A DNA stretch of 37,790 bases, taken from the NCBI GenBank assembly GCA_021789735.1, contig JAJYJB010000016.1, forward strand, positions 1 through 37,790, given 5' to 3'. This stretch comes from Nitrospirota bacterium. GTDB taxonomy: Bacteria; Nitrospirota; Thermodesulfovibrionia; Thermodesulfovibrionales; JdFR-88. Below, one piece after another: positions 1 through 6,679 of this stretch; the first letter of the stretch is position 1, and every line of letters starts with the position of its first letter. A program made the translations under genes and the position numbers. Below the pieces are notes generated by a model. That model searched no databases, had not been told where the DNA came from, and was given only the letters and a program-made list of their open reading frames with translations.

Positions 1-268
1 GGAGGCCCTTGGCGGCGCGCTCATAGGCACAATCATCACCGGGCTCTTCCAGGCGGTGGCGATGACCAGCGGCGGCGGCGCATGGGACAACGCCAAGAAG
101 TTCATCGAGGACGGCGCTTACGGCGGGAAGAAATCCGATGCGCATAAGGCGGCCGTGACCGGCGACACCGTTGGCGACCCCTATAAGGACACCGCGGGCC
201 CGGCCATCAACCCGATGATCAAGGTCGTGAATATCGTGGCGCTTCTCATCGTGCCCCTGCTCCATTAA
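1..268 (+). CDS. hppA: Membrane-bound H+-translocating pyrophosphatase, C-terminal end (5' truncated by window)
   Basis: The reading frame is open from base 2 to the TAA at 266-268 and gives the last 88 residues of a membrane pyrophosphatase. This enzyme couples pyrophosphate hydrolysis to proton (or sodium) pumping across the inner membrane. The visible part holds the family's highly conserved C-terminal signature: [10 protein letters not shown], then [27 protein letters not shown] and a last hydrophobic helix ending VALLIVPLL. These Asp/Lys residues belong to the cytoplasmic PPi-Mg binding site. The start lies outside the window. The residue that separates K+-dependent from K+-independent types is also upstream, so the subtype cannot be called. 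A strong terminator follows. Confidence 0.96.
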   Translation, partial: EALGGALIGTIITGLFQAVAMTSGGGAWDNAKKFIEDGAYGGKKSDAHKAAVTGDTVGDPYKDTAGPAINPMIKVVNIVALLIVPLLH

Positions 269-301
269 AAGGGGCCTCAAGAGGCGTTTTTTCCTGAACT
301 G

Positions 302-354
302 AAAAAGGCCGGAAGAAGAAAAGTAAAAAATCTTCTCCCGGCCTTTTCTTTTTT
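302..354 (+). terminator. Intrinsic terminator after hppA
   Basis: A 17-base arm at 303-319 pairs with 331-347 with a single mismatch (AAAAGGCCGG... against ...CCGGCCTTTT). A T-rich tract runs to 354. The A-tract on the 5' side means it could also work on the other strand. It begins 34 nt after the hppA stop. Confidence 0.9.
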
Positions 355-975
355 AAAAAATATGGCCCTTCAGGTTTTATTGTGAGGGGGCGGCATTCGT
401 TGCGCGCGGCCGCCGTCTCCGCAGCCAGGCACGCAGTGGCGGTTTTTATAATTGTGACCGGCCCCATTATCTTGCCGCGTGTAGAGGTATTATTTGCCGG
501 ACGTACAAAAAGGCATCAATGTTTTCGTCTTTGTTTGTTTTTTGTATACAGTGAAAAAATCAGGACGCCAGCCGCCAAAATGTCTTTGAGCGTTCTGTCT
601 TGCCGTGTTTTTTCTGCGAGGTCCATACAACCCTTATGAGTATTTTTTATCAAGCGTGATGAAAGCTGTCAAGCAAAAATTTTCGGTCGTCATACCGGGT
701 GCTAGCCGGTTTTAGACAAGTTGTGCGGGAAGGCAGCAGCGTACGGTTGCAATGTGTCCTGCGTGACCACGTTTTTTTTAGGCTGGCCGTGGCTTTCCGC
801 CCTCATTGGCTGGTCCGGAGAAAATTGACATTATACTGTCGTAAATTTGGCATTTTTTGGCCTGTTCTGACTGTTATCAATGTAACCCCGGGTAAAATCA
901 TCATTTTCATTTTTGGCGCGGTTTATGCAATGATAAAAATAGAGAAAGTTGAGTGGCAGGAGATTTTTTGAAGCC
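355..975. other. 620-bp intergenic stretch with no convincing gene
   Basis: The stretch between the hppA terminator and the small Cys-rich gene is locally AT-richer than its neighbours. The short open frames in it have no ribosome-binding site, no recognisable motif and no protein-like composition, so no gene is called. The left part (371-440) matches a block at 26835-26905. A TTGACA at 826-831 is present, but no good -10 sits at the right distance, so no promoter is claimed. Confidence 0.6.
371..440 (+). repeat. Dispersed repeat, left block, copy A
   Basis: This block starts CAGGTTTTATTGTGAGG. It matches 26835-26905 over about 70 bp; the best-conserved core is at 408-432 (GGCCGCCGTC, then CCGCAGCCAGGCAC), with one base inserted in the other copy. 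Both copies lie just downstream of a gene end and an A/T-rich tract. Its partner right block is at 1255-1305. Confidence 0.6.
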
Positions 976-1161
976 ATGGTCGACAAAGACTCGGAACATC
1001 TCTGGGATGATTTCAGGCGCTCTGATGAAAAAAAGGCCGGATGCAGATTGTGTGAGAACAAGGGGTGTCCGGAATTCATCGAAATCGAAGATTGCATCAC
1101 CAGCAGGCTAGATATTGAACGCATATATTATTGCCCGCGTTGCGGGCGCAAGCTGGACTGA
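976..1161 (+). CDS. Small Cys-rich, zinc-ribbon-like protein of unknown function
   Basis: This would be a 61-residue acidic/basic protein with six cysteines: C23 and C26 (CRLC), C31 (GCP), C40, and C53 and C56 in a terminal YYCPRCGRKL knuckle. The paired CxxC knuckles are typical of a structural zinc site. No family is recognised. The ATG at 976 has an AGGAG at 958-962, a rather long 13-nt spacing; a TTG at 949 would add nine residues. It is the only credible gene in a roughly 1.1-kb stretch of otherwise non-coding DNA, and it sits between the two repeat blocks of copy A, so it may be cargo of that element. The cysteine pattern favours a real gene, but its small size keeps this tentative. Confidence 0.6.
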   Translation: MVDKDSEHLWDDFRRSDEKKAGCRLCENKGCPEFIEIEDCITSRLDIERIYYCPRCGRKLD

Positions 1162-1254
1162 TTTGCCCCGGCGGGGCGTGCCTGCCCCATCTGATCGCCG
1201 GAATTGGTCCGCTTAAGTTTATGCAGGTTGGGCTGAGCGAAGCGAAACCCTCGC

Positions 1255-1305
1255 CTCCGCGGGTCTTGGCCCCCGCGTAAAATCAGGGTGGGTTTTAAAA
1301 AATAA
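1255..1305 (+). repeat. Dispersed repeat, right block, copy A
   Basis: A 15-base exact match (CGCGGGTCTTGGCCC at 1258-1272) to 27045-27059 is followed by a looser match ending GGGTGGGTTTTAAA, against GGGTTGGGTTAAAT in copy B. Here it lies about 850 bp from the left block; in copy B the gap is about 170 bp. Confidence 0.5.
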
Positions 1306-1430
1306 ACTGGACGGGATCCGCCCATAAGAATCCTCGAAAAGCCAAAAAAAATTTAAAAGTCTATCTGCCCATCTGTCTGCCCGTCACGTATTTCCTGTAC
1401 TTGAAAATAGAGGTGGCCCCCATTGCCCCT

Positions 1431-2264
1431 TTATTGCTTATACATCATCTCCCGCGCCGGGAAAAGCATCCACTTCTCACCCGGCCCAAACGTCCACTGA
1501 TAGGCGAAATAGCCAAGTATCTCATTTGGCCCGTGGATGTCCTTTCCCACGGAAAAAAGTATGTGGTGCTCATCGCTCAGGTTGTAGTAACCTCCCGCGT
1601 TGACCAGGGTCTCATCGCTTTGCCCGTCCGCCTGGGGCCCGTGGCTGAAGACCTCGGCGCCAAGGGTGAGCTTCTCCGAGAGGTCGCGCTGCAGAAGCCA
1701 GCCGCCAAACAGGAAGCTCCTGTTGCCGGTCCCGGGATGGTATTCTACGCCTCCTCCTCCGCAGGTGGTCCATGGCCCATGGCTCTTCCGTATCCAGACC
1801 GGCAGATAGAGGTTCGCGTTTGGCTCATCGAGGCCGGGCGAGGTATGCGTTGGCAGATGCAAAAGTGGGAATATGCCAACCTGCGGACGCCACCCGGTTT
1901 CTTCCTCGTGTATGAAGCGGTACTTTACGCCAAGCTCCAGGTTTCCAAGGCCATACTGAGCGGAGCCGTCGCCCGGCGCGTTGTAGGCCATCGGCACCAG
2001 CAGGTGGAGCTGGACATCCGGGACGACGCCATAGTTGACCTCGAAGTGCGGCATCGTGCCCACCACGTCGCGCTGCCTGTCGCGGGACCACTGGGAGGCT
2101 ATGTAGACCTCCCAGTGCCTGTACTTGACGGGCACGGGGTCGTCCGTAAAAAAGGGGGGCCCGGCCCAGGCACGCACCTGCGCAAGCAGCACCAGCAGGC
2201 CCGGCAAAAAGACACAGAAAAAAAAGAAAAAACCTGTTGCGGCAACAGCGGGTGGCCTTCTCAT
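1431..2264 (-). CDS. Outer-membrane beta-barrel protein, phenol-degradation MetA-like (transporter-type) family
   Basis: This 277-residue exported protein has a long hydrophobic signal segment (about residues 8-33, with a run of Phe) ending near AWAGPPFFTDDP. The body is rich in alternating aromatic/polar segments, such as VEYHPGTGNRSFLFGGWLLQ and ILGYFAYQWTFGP, as in outer-membrane barrels. The mature start with TDDP and the VPDVQLHLLVPM segment resemble the family often annotated transporter / MetA-like (PF13557 type). The protein at 17612-18376 has the same architecture (TDDAY, ADIVLTLPY), so the two look like paralogues. The start has a good GAGGAG nine bases upstream. It is divergent from a CDF metal exporter. 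A role in passage of small molecules or metals is inferred; the substrate is unknown. Confidence 0.75.
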   Translation of the reverse strand: MRRPPAVAATGFFFFFCVFLPGLLVLLAQVRAWAGPPFFTDDPVPVKYRHWEVYIASQWSRDRQRDVVGTMPHFEVNYGVVPDVQLHLLVPMAYNAPGDGSAQYGLGNLELGVKYRFIHEEETGWRPQVGIFPLLHLPTHTSPGLDEPNANLYLPVWIRKSHGPWTTCGGGGVEYHPGTGNRSFLFGGWLLQRDLSEKLTLGAEVFSHGPQADGQSDETLVNAGGYYNLSDEHHILFSVGKDIHGPNEILGYFAYQWTFGPGEKWMLFPAREMMYKQ

Positions 2265-2355
2265 GAAAACGGTCTCCTCTATAAAGTGAAAAGGAGGTGA
2301 TCAGGATCTTATAAAGCATATGATAGCAGGTCATGTTTTGCGGGGACTGGGGGAT

Positions 2356-2386
2356 GCAAAACCGTTTTGTTTATGCTGGGTTTTGC
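2356..2386. promoter_or_regulatory. Inverted repeat in the divergent omp/CDF intergenic region
   Basis: GCAAAACC at 2356-2363 pairs exactly with GGTTTTGC at 2379-2386. An overlapping shorter palindrome (CAAAACCGTTTTG) lies at 2357-2369. It is placed 25 nt before the CDF start, between two divergent genes, so it could be an operator for a metal-responsive repressor such as the Fur-family protein encoded nearby. No known site consensus was matched. Confidence 0.4.
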
Positions 2387-2410
2387 CCGGGCTCGTGATA
2401 TCATAAAGTC

Positions 2411-3343
2411 ATGCCGGAAAAAGGGCATGCGCATGAGCACCATCATGACACCGAGAAAAGGCTCGCCCTGAGCCTTGTGCTGACGCTCGTTGTCATGCTT
2501 GCGGAGGGGGCTGGCGGTTATTTCGCAAACAGCCTGGCCCTGCTGAGCGACGCCGGCCACATGTTCACGGACTCCTTCGCCCTGGGCCTGAGCCTGATAG
2601 CGGCCCGGATAAGCAGATGGTCGCCGGACCGCAGGGCCACTTTCGGCTACCAGAGGGTCGGCCTGCTCGCCGCACTCATAAACGGGGGCAGCCTGTTTGT
2701 CATCTCCTTTGTCATATTCGGCGAGGCCGTAAAACGTTTCTCCGCTGCGCCTGCCATAGACACCAGGCTTATGGCGGGGATGGCGACCGTGGGGTTTGCC
2801 GCGAACATGGCCATGGTGCTCATTCTCAGGCACGGGCACAGGGACCTAAACATAAAAAGCGCCTGGCTGCACGTGGTGGGGGACGCCCTTTCTTCCTTTG
2901 GCGTTATTGTGGCCGCCGTTGTGATAATATTTACCGGCTGGCGCTATGCGGACCCCCTGGCGAGCGTTTTGATAGGGGCCATAATCCTTGTGGGCGGGCT
3001 GAGGGTGGTGAGCGAGGCGGCCCATGTCTTTCTGGAGCTCGCGCCCAAGGGGTTCAACGTGGAGGCGGTCGCAAAGGAGATCTGCGATTTTCCGGGGGTC
3101 ATGGGCGTGCACGACGTGCACCTGTGGGCCATAACCAGTGGACAGGTGATGTTTACCGCGCACGTATGGGTAAGTGACGAAAAGCTTAGCCACGTGCAGG
3201 GGCTGAGCGCCCGCCTTAAACAGAGGCTCGCGGAGATGGGCATAGACCACGCGACCCTCGAGTTCCAGTGCAGCGAGTGCGAGGACAAGGGGATATACTG
3301 CGAGCTCAGAGAGGTGCCCGAAGAGCACATGGAACATGAGTAG
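2411..3343 (+). CDS. Cation diffusion facilitator (CDF) metal/H+ antiporter, CzcD/ZitB type
   Basis: This 310-residue inner-membrane protein exports divalent metal (usually zinc, also cobalt or cadmium) in exchange for protons. A His-rich N-terminus (HAHEHHHD) precedes six transmembrane helices. The transport-site residues are present: D47, H50 and D54 in LLSDAGHMFTD (helix 2) and H154/D158 in LHVVGD (helix 5). The HDxHD pattern suggests a zinc-type exporter. The cytoplasmic C-terminal domain (about 210-295) has VHDVHLW and ends in a Cys/His-rich tail (CSECEDKGIYC). No strong ribosome-binding site is visible. Downstream lie a small membrane protein and a Fur-family regulator, suggesting a metal-homeostasis cluster. 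Confidence 0.93.
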   Translation: MPEKGHAHEHHHDTEKRLALSLVLTLVVMLAEGAGGYFANSLALLSDAGHMFTDSFALGLSLIAARISRWSPDRRATFGYQRVGLLAALINGGSLFVISFVIFGEAVKRFSAAPAIDTRLMAGMATVGFAANMAMVLILRHGHRDLNIKSAWLHVVGDALSSFGVIVAAVVIIFTGWRYADPLASVLIGAIILVGGLRVVSEAAHVFLELAPKGFNVEAVAKEICDFPGVMGVHDVHLWAITSGQVMFTAHVWVSDEKLSHVQGLSARLKQRLAEMGIDHATLEFQCSECEDKGIYCELREVPEEHMEHE

Positions 3344-3420
3344 AAGACCCGGCCCCGGATGCCCTTTTTAGGGAAATGTTTTTAAAATAAGGCGATATAA
3401 AGGAGGCGCAGGGAAAAGAT

Positions 3421-3882
3421 ATGTGGATACCGCTTCTTGCCGCGCTGCATGTGGCCACCGTGGTGCTCTGGATAGGCGGAGTGGGGTTCGTGACCGTTAT
3501 CATCTTCCCCCTCATAGCGAGGATGACAGATTCCTTCGAGGCGGTCATGCTCTTTCAGGGTGTCGAGCACCGTTTCGCAAGGCATGCGAAGATCTATGTG
3601 GCGCTCACCGGCATAACGGGGTTTCTGCTGCTTTATTTCACCAGGCTCTGGTACCTCATGTTCACGTGGCAGGGCCTGGGCATCACCCTGATGTTCATAG
3701 CATGGTTTTTTTATCTCCTTGTGCTTATCTTTGAAAAGAGGATATTCAAAAAGCTGTTCAGCTCTCCGGAAAAGTTCGACCAGAAAAAAGTTTTTGCCAT
3801 ACTCGGCATTTTCCACTGGGTAGTGCTTGGGATAAGCATGCTGGCCGTTTTCGTGGGCGTGTGGTGGGCCCACGCGGGCTGA
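3421..3882 (+). CDS. Four-helix integral membrane protein, possibly CopD-like
   Basis: This 153-residue protein is almost wholly hydrophobic, with four likely transmembrane helices (about 3-28, 60-80, 84-108 and 128-150) and short basic loops. The start HVATVVLWIGGVGFVTVI, with a conserved His in the first helix and a second His (FHWVVLGISM) in the last, recalls CopD-type membrane proteins that handle copper or haem-like ligands. No firm family signature is seen. A good AAGGAGG precedes the ATG. It lies 77 nt after the CDF gene and is probably cotranscribed with it. Function is unknown; a link to metal handling is inferred from context. Confidence 0.75.
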   Translation: MWIPLLAALHVATVVLWIGGVGFVTVIIFPLIARMTDSFEAVMLFQGVEHRFARHAKIYVALTGITGFLLLYFTRLWYLMFTWQGLGITLMFIAWFFYLLVLIFEKRIFKKLFSSPEKFDQKKVFAILGIFHWVVLGISMLAVFVGVWWAHAG

Positions 3883-3900
3883 TTCCTCCGGCAGAAAAAT

Positions 3901-3930
3901 TTGACAGGCGGAAAGGCTGTTTTTTAAAAT
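3901..3930 (+). promoter_or_regulatory. Sigma-70-type promoter of the fur-family gene
   Basis: TTGACA at 3901-3906 (perfect -35) and TAAAAT at 3925-3930 (5/6 match to the -10) are 18 nt apart. The expected transcript start, near 3937, falls within a few bases of the ATG at 3940, so initiation there would be leaderless, whereas the internal ATG at 4027 would have a normal leader. Confidence 0.75.
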
Positions 3931-3939
3931 TCTCTCTTT

Positions 3940-4479
3940 ATGATTGAGATCAAAAGGACCATAGGGACGTCCAGAAAAGAAAAAGCTTCCGGGTCTCCCA
4001 AAAAGGAGAAGCCGGACAAGACGGGCATGAACAAGGAAGAGCGGCGGATCTTTGAGGAGCACATAGCGGCCCGCGGGTTCAGGATGACCCGCCAGCGGGG
4101 GCTTATCCTGGACATCTTCCTTAAAAAGGAGGGCCATCTTTCCCCGGAGGAGCTCTATGCCCTTGTAAAGACGAAAGACCGCACGGTGGGCAGGGCCACC
4201 GTCTACAGGATGCTGCGCCTGATGAAAGAGGCGGACCTGGCCAGGCAGGTCAACCTTGGTGACGGGCTGGCCAGGTACGAGCACAAATACGGCCACGCGC
4301 ACCACGACCACCTCATATGCCTGCGCTGCGGCAAGGCGATAGAGGTGCTGGATTCGGACATAGAGGCGCTGCAGGAGAAGCTTGCCAGAAAACACGGCTA
4401 CACCCTGACAGGCCACCAGATGGACCTGTTTGGCCTGTGTCCGGACTGCCTGGAAAAAGAAAAAGGGAAGAACGGGTAG
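3940..4479 (+). CDS. Fur-family metal-dependent transcriptional regulator
   Basis: This ferric-uptake-regulator family protein is a dimeric repressor that binds DNA when loaded with metal. The DNA-binding domain includes RMTRQRGLILDIF, SPEELY and the recognition helix region GRATVYRMLRLM. The dimerisation/metal domain has the HAHHDHLIC segment, CLRCGK, and a C-terminal CPDC; together the two CxxC pairs make the structural Zn site. From 3940 the protein is 179 residues, with an unusual Lys/Ser-rich head of 29 residues. From the ATG at 4027 it is 150 residues, the normal family size. No ribosome-binding site precedes 3940, so the start is unsettled. Whether it is Fur, Zur or PerR cannot be read from sequence; the adjacent CDF exporter leans towards zinc. 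Confidence 0.92.
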   Translation: MIEIKRTIGTSRKEKASGSPKKEKPDKTGMNKEERRIFEEHIAARGFRMTRQRGLILDIFLKKEGHLSPEELYALVKTKDRTVGRATVYRMLRLMKEADLARQVNLGDGLARYEHKYGHAHHDHLICLRCGKAIEVLDSDIEALQEKLARKHGYTLTGHQMDLFGLCPDCLEKEKGKNG

Positions 4480-4638
4480 CCCGGCGGCTGACAAAAAACA
4501 AAGGGGCCCCCTTGCTTGGGCTGCGGCGCGCGGAAAAAAGGCATTGCTCGCGTTTTTTAAAAAAATTATTCAGCTTCCCGAAATGAGACGCAGCCTAAAG
4601 ATCGGCCCGACAGGTTTTTTGTTATAAAGGAAAAGTGA

Positions 4639-4644
4639 TATAAT
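4639..4644 (+). promoter_or_regulatory. Probable -10 element (TATAAT) upstream of the PfkB kinase gene
   Basis: A perfect TATAAT lies 75 nt before the kinase start. The -35 region at the right distance is only TTTTTG, so the promoter is plausible but weakly supported. Confidence 0.45.
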
Positions 4645-4718
4645 CAACTCGTTTGGCCGGCCTTTTTTATTTTGCATTTGGCAAAAAAATAAAAAATCTC
4701 AAAAGCGAGGTGTTTTGG

Positions 4719-5627
4719 ATGGGGATACTGGTGGTGGGCTCGGTGGCGCTCGATACGGTCAAGACCCCGTTTGGAAAGGCGGACGAGGCCCTTGGCGGCT
4801 CTGCCACGTACTTTTCCACGGGGGCCAGCTATTTTACCGACGTGCGGGTCGTCGCCGTTGTCGGCCAGGACTTTCCTGAAAAGCACATCAACTTCCTGAA
4901 GACGAAACGTGTGGACTTAAGCGGCCTGAGCCGCGTGCCTGGAAAGACGTTCAGGTGGGAGGGCTTTTACGACTACGACCTGAACAAGGCCCATACGCTG
5001 AGGACGGAGCTTAACGTGTTTGAGACCTTCAAGCCGGAACTTCCCGAGCAGTACCGGGACTCCGAGATCGTCTTTCTGGCCAACATAGACCCCGAGCTGC
5101 AAAAAAGCGTCCTCGGACAGGTGAGGAAGCCAAGGCTTGTTGCGGCGGACACCATGAACTTCTGGATAGAAAACAAAAAACCCCAGCTCCTGGAGACGCT
5201 CAAGCTGGTCGACATACTCACCATCAACGACGCCGAGACAAGGGAGCTGGCGGGAGAGCCGAATCTCGTAAAGGCGGCCAGGAAGATACTTTCCATGGGG
5301 CCAAAGACCCTCATAGTAAAGAGGGGCGAATACGGGGTGCTCATGTTCAACGGGGGCAGCACCTTCTCTGCGCCCGCCTATCCGCTTGAGACGGTATTCG
5401 ACCCGACGGGGGCAGGCGACACCTTTGCGGGCGGGTTCATGGGTTATGTTGCCAGCACGATGGACTGGTCCGACGGCAACCTCAGGAAGGCGCTCGTTAT
5501 GGGAAGCTGCATGGCTTCTTTCGCCGTGGAGGATTTCAGCCTTGGGGGCATATCGAGCCTTGATTACAAGGAGATTGAGGGGCGCTTCAGGGAGTTCAAA
5601 AAGCTGTCCCATTTCGAGGACCTTTAA
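4719..5627 (+). CDS. PfkB/ribokinase-family sugar kinase
   Basis: This 302-residue cytoplasmic kinase would phosphorylate a sugar or nucleoside with ATP. The N-terminal substrate-side glycine motif is GGSATYFS. The C-terminal PfkB signature DPTGAGDTFAGGF carries the anion hole and catalytic Asp. The VKRGEYG strand and DILTINDAE segment are also typical. The ATG at 4719 is chosen because MGILVVGSVALD is the canonical start of the first strand and an AGCGAGG lies 8 nt upstream; a longer frame from 4653 has no such support. The substrate cannot be assigned. It stands alone and runs convergent with ftsY. Confidence 0.92.
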   Translation: MGILVVGSVALDTVKTPFGKADEALGGSATYFSTGASYFTDVRVVAVVGQDFPEKHINFLKTKRVDLSGLSRVPGKTFRWEGFYDYDLNKAHTLRTELNVFETFKPELPEQYRDSEIVFLANIDPELQKSVLGQVRKPRLVAADTMNFWIENKKPQLLETLKLVDILTINDAETRELAGEPNLVKAARKILSMGPKTLIVKRGEYGVLMFNGGSTFSAPAYPLETVFDPTGAGDTFAGGFMGYVASTMDWSDGNLRKALVMGSCMASFAVEDFSLGGISSLDYKEIEGRFREFKKLSHFEDL

Positions 5628-5672
5628 GACCTGTCTCAAAATCGCTTCCGGCTGCAAGAGGCTGAACGCGCG
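5628..5672. repeat. Single end of the dispersed TIR-type repeat
   Basis: GACCTGTCTCAAAAT... followed by GGCTGCAAGAGGCTGAA closely matches the left end of the element at 32112-32289. It starts at the base after the kinase stop and lies in the 53-bp convergent gap before the ftsY stop. No right end is present here. Confidence 0.7.
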
Positions 5673-5680
5673 TCTTCTTT

Positions 5681-6583
5681 TTATCCGAAGAGGGCGTCTA
5701 TGAAGTCTTTCGGATCAAAGTCCCTGAGGTCTTCGACCGCCTCCCCAACGCCGATAAGCTTTATCGGGATGCCCAGCTCCCGCTTGATGCTGAAGACTAT
5801 GCCGCCCTTGGCCGTGCCGTCCAGTTTTGTCAGGGCAATGCCCGTGACCGCTATGGCCTGGTTGAAAAGCTCCGCCTGCCTCATGGCGTTCTGGCCGTTG
5901 GTCGCGTCCACCACCAGGAGCGTTTCCTGCGGGGCGTCGGGCATGGCCTTCTGGATCACCCTTCTGACCTTTTTCAGCTCCTCCATGAGGGGGGTCTTCG
6001 TGTGGAGTCTTCCCGCGGTGTCCACTATCACGACGTCCGCGCCCCTTTTCTTTGCCGCCTCAACGGCGTCAAAGGCAACGGCAGCCGGGTCGCCGCCCGC
6101 CTGCTGTTTTATTATCTGCGCCCCGGTCCTTTGAGACCATATCTCAAGCTGCTCTATGGCTGCAGCCCTGAAGGTGTCCGCCGCGGCCAGGACCACCGAG
6201 CGTCCTTCCTGGGTGAACCTGGAGGCAAGTTTGCCGATGGTCGTGGTCTTGCCGGCCCCGTTCACCCCAATGGTAAGGATGACGAAGGGTTTTTCCCCGA
6301 AGAGCACCAGCGGCTCCGGCCTGCCAAGCAGGCCCGTCATCTCCGCTTTTAAAAATTCCCTTGGCGAGCCAGCCTTTTTTATCTCGCTTTTTTTCTCGCC
6401 CAGGGACTCCACTATGCCGGATGCGGTCTTCACCCCGATGTCCGAGGAGATAAGGAGCTCTTCCAGCTCCTCGAGGCTTTCCTCGTCCAGCGCCTTGCCC
6501 GCCGAAAATATGTTGTCTATGCCGCCCATCAGGCTGGCCCTGGTCTTCTCCAGACCTTTTTTAAGCCTGTCAAAAAGTCCCAT
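5681..6583 (-). CDS. ftsY: Signal recognition particle receptor FtsY
   Basis: FtsY is the membrane-associated SRP-receptor GTPase. It docks Ffh-ribosome complexes and delivers nascent inner-membrane proteins to SecYEG. The 300-residue protein has the short MGLFDRLKKGLEKT amphipathic head and helical N domain (to about 85). The G domain follows, with GVNGAGKTTTIGKLA (P-loop), the ADTFRAAAIEQLE insertion-box motif, DTAGRLHT and TKLDGTAKGG. It lacks the long acidic A domain of the E. coli protein, as do many other FtsY proteins. AAGGAG lies 11 nt before the ATG. It is convergent with the PfkB gene and divergent from nagZ. Confidence 0.97.
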   Translation of the reverse strand: MGLFDRLKKGLEKTRASLMGGIDNIFSAGKALDEESLEELEELLISSDIGVKTASGIVESLGEKKSEIKKAGSPREFLKAEMTGLLGRPEPLVLFGEKPFVILTIGVNGAGKTTTIGKLASRFTQEGRSVVLAAADTFRAAAIEQLEIWSQRTGAQIIKQQAGGDPAAVAFDAVEAAKKRGADVVIVDTAGRLHTKTPLMEELKKVRRVIQKAMPDAPQETLLVVDATNGQNAMRQAELFNQAIAVTGIALTKLDGTAKGGIVFSIKRELGIPIKLIGVGEAVEDLRDFDPKDFIDALFG

Positions 6584-6679
6584 TTAAAAATTTTCTCCTT
6601 CTGGTGTGTCCTTTTATGATAAGGCGTTTTACGGGGAATTAGCAAACTGAAGCGGTCCGGCATCGGGTAATATAAGAGA

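Noticed and set aside
382..971. Two plus-strand open frames of 85-90 codons in the early intergenic region
   Set aside because: No ribosome-binding site, no motif, Arg/Phe-rich random-looking composition; the first overlaps the repeat block.
1401..2300. 299-codon plus-strand frame over the outer-membrane protein gene
   Set aside because: The minus-strand product has a signal peptide, barrel pattern and ribosome-binding site; the plus-strand product has none.
3382..4494. 370-codon open frame antisense to the membrane-protein and Fur-family genes
   Set aside because: It spans two real genes and their gap, with no protein-like features of its own.
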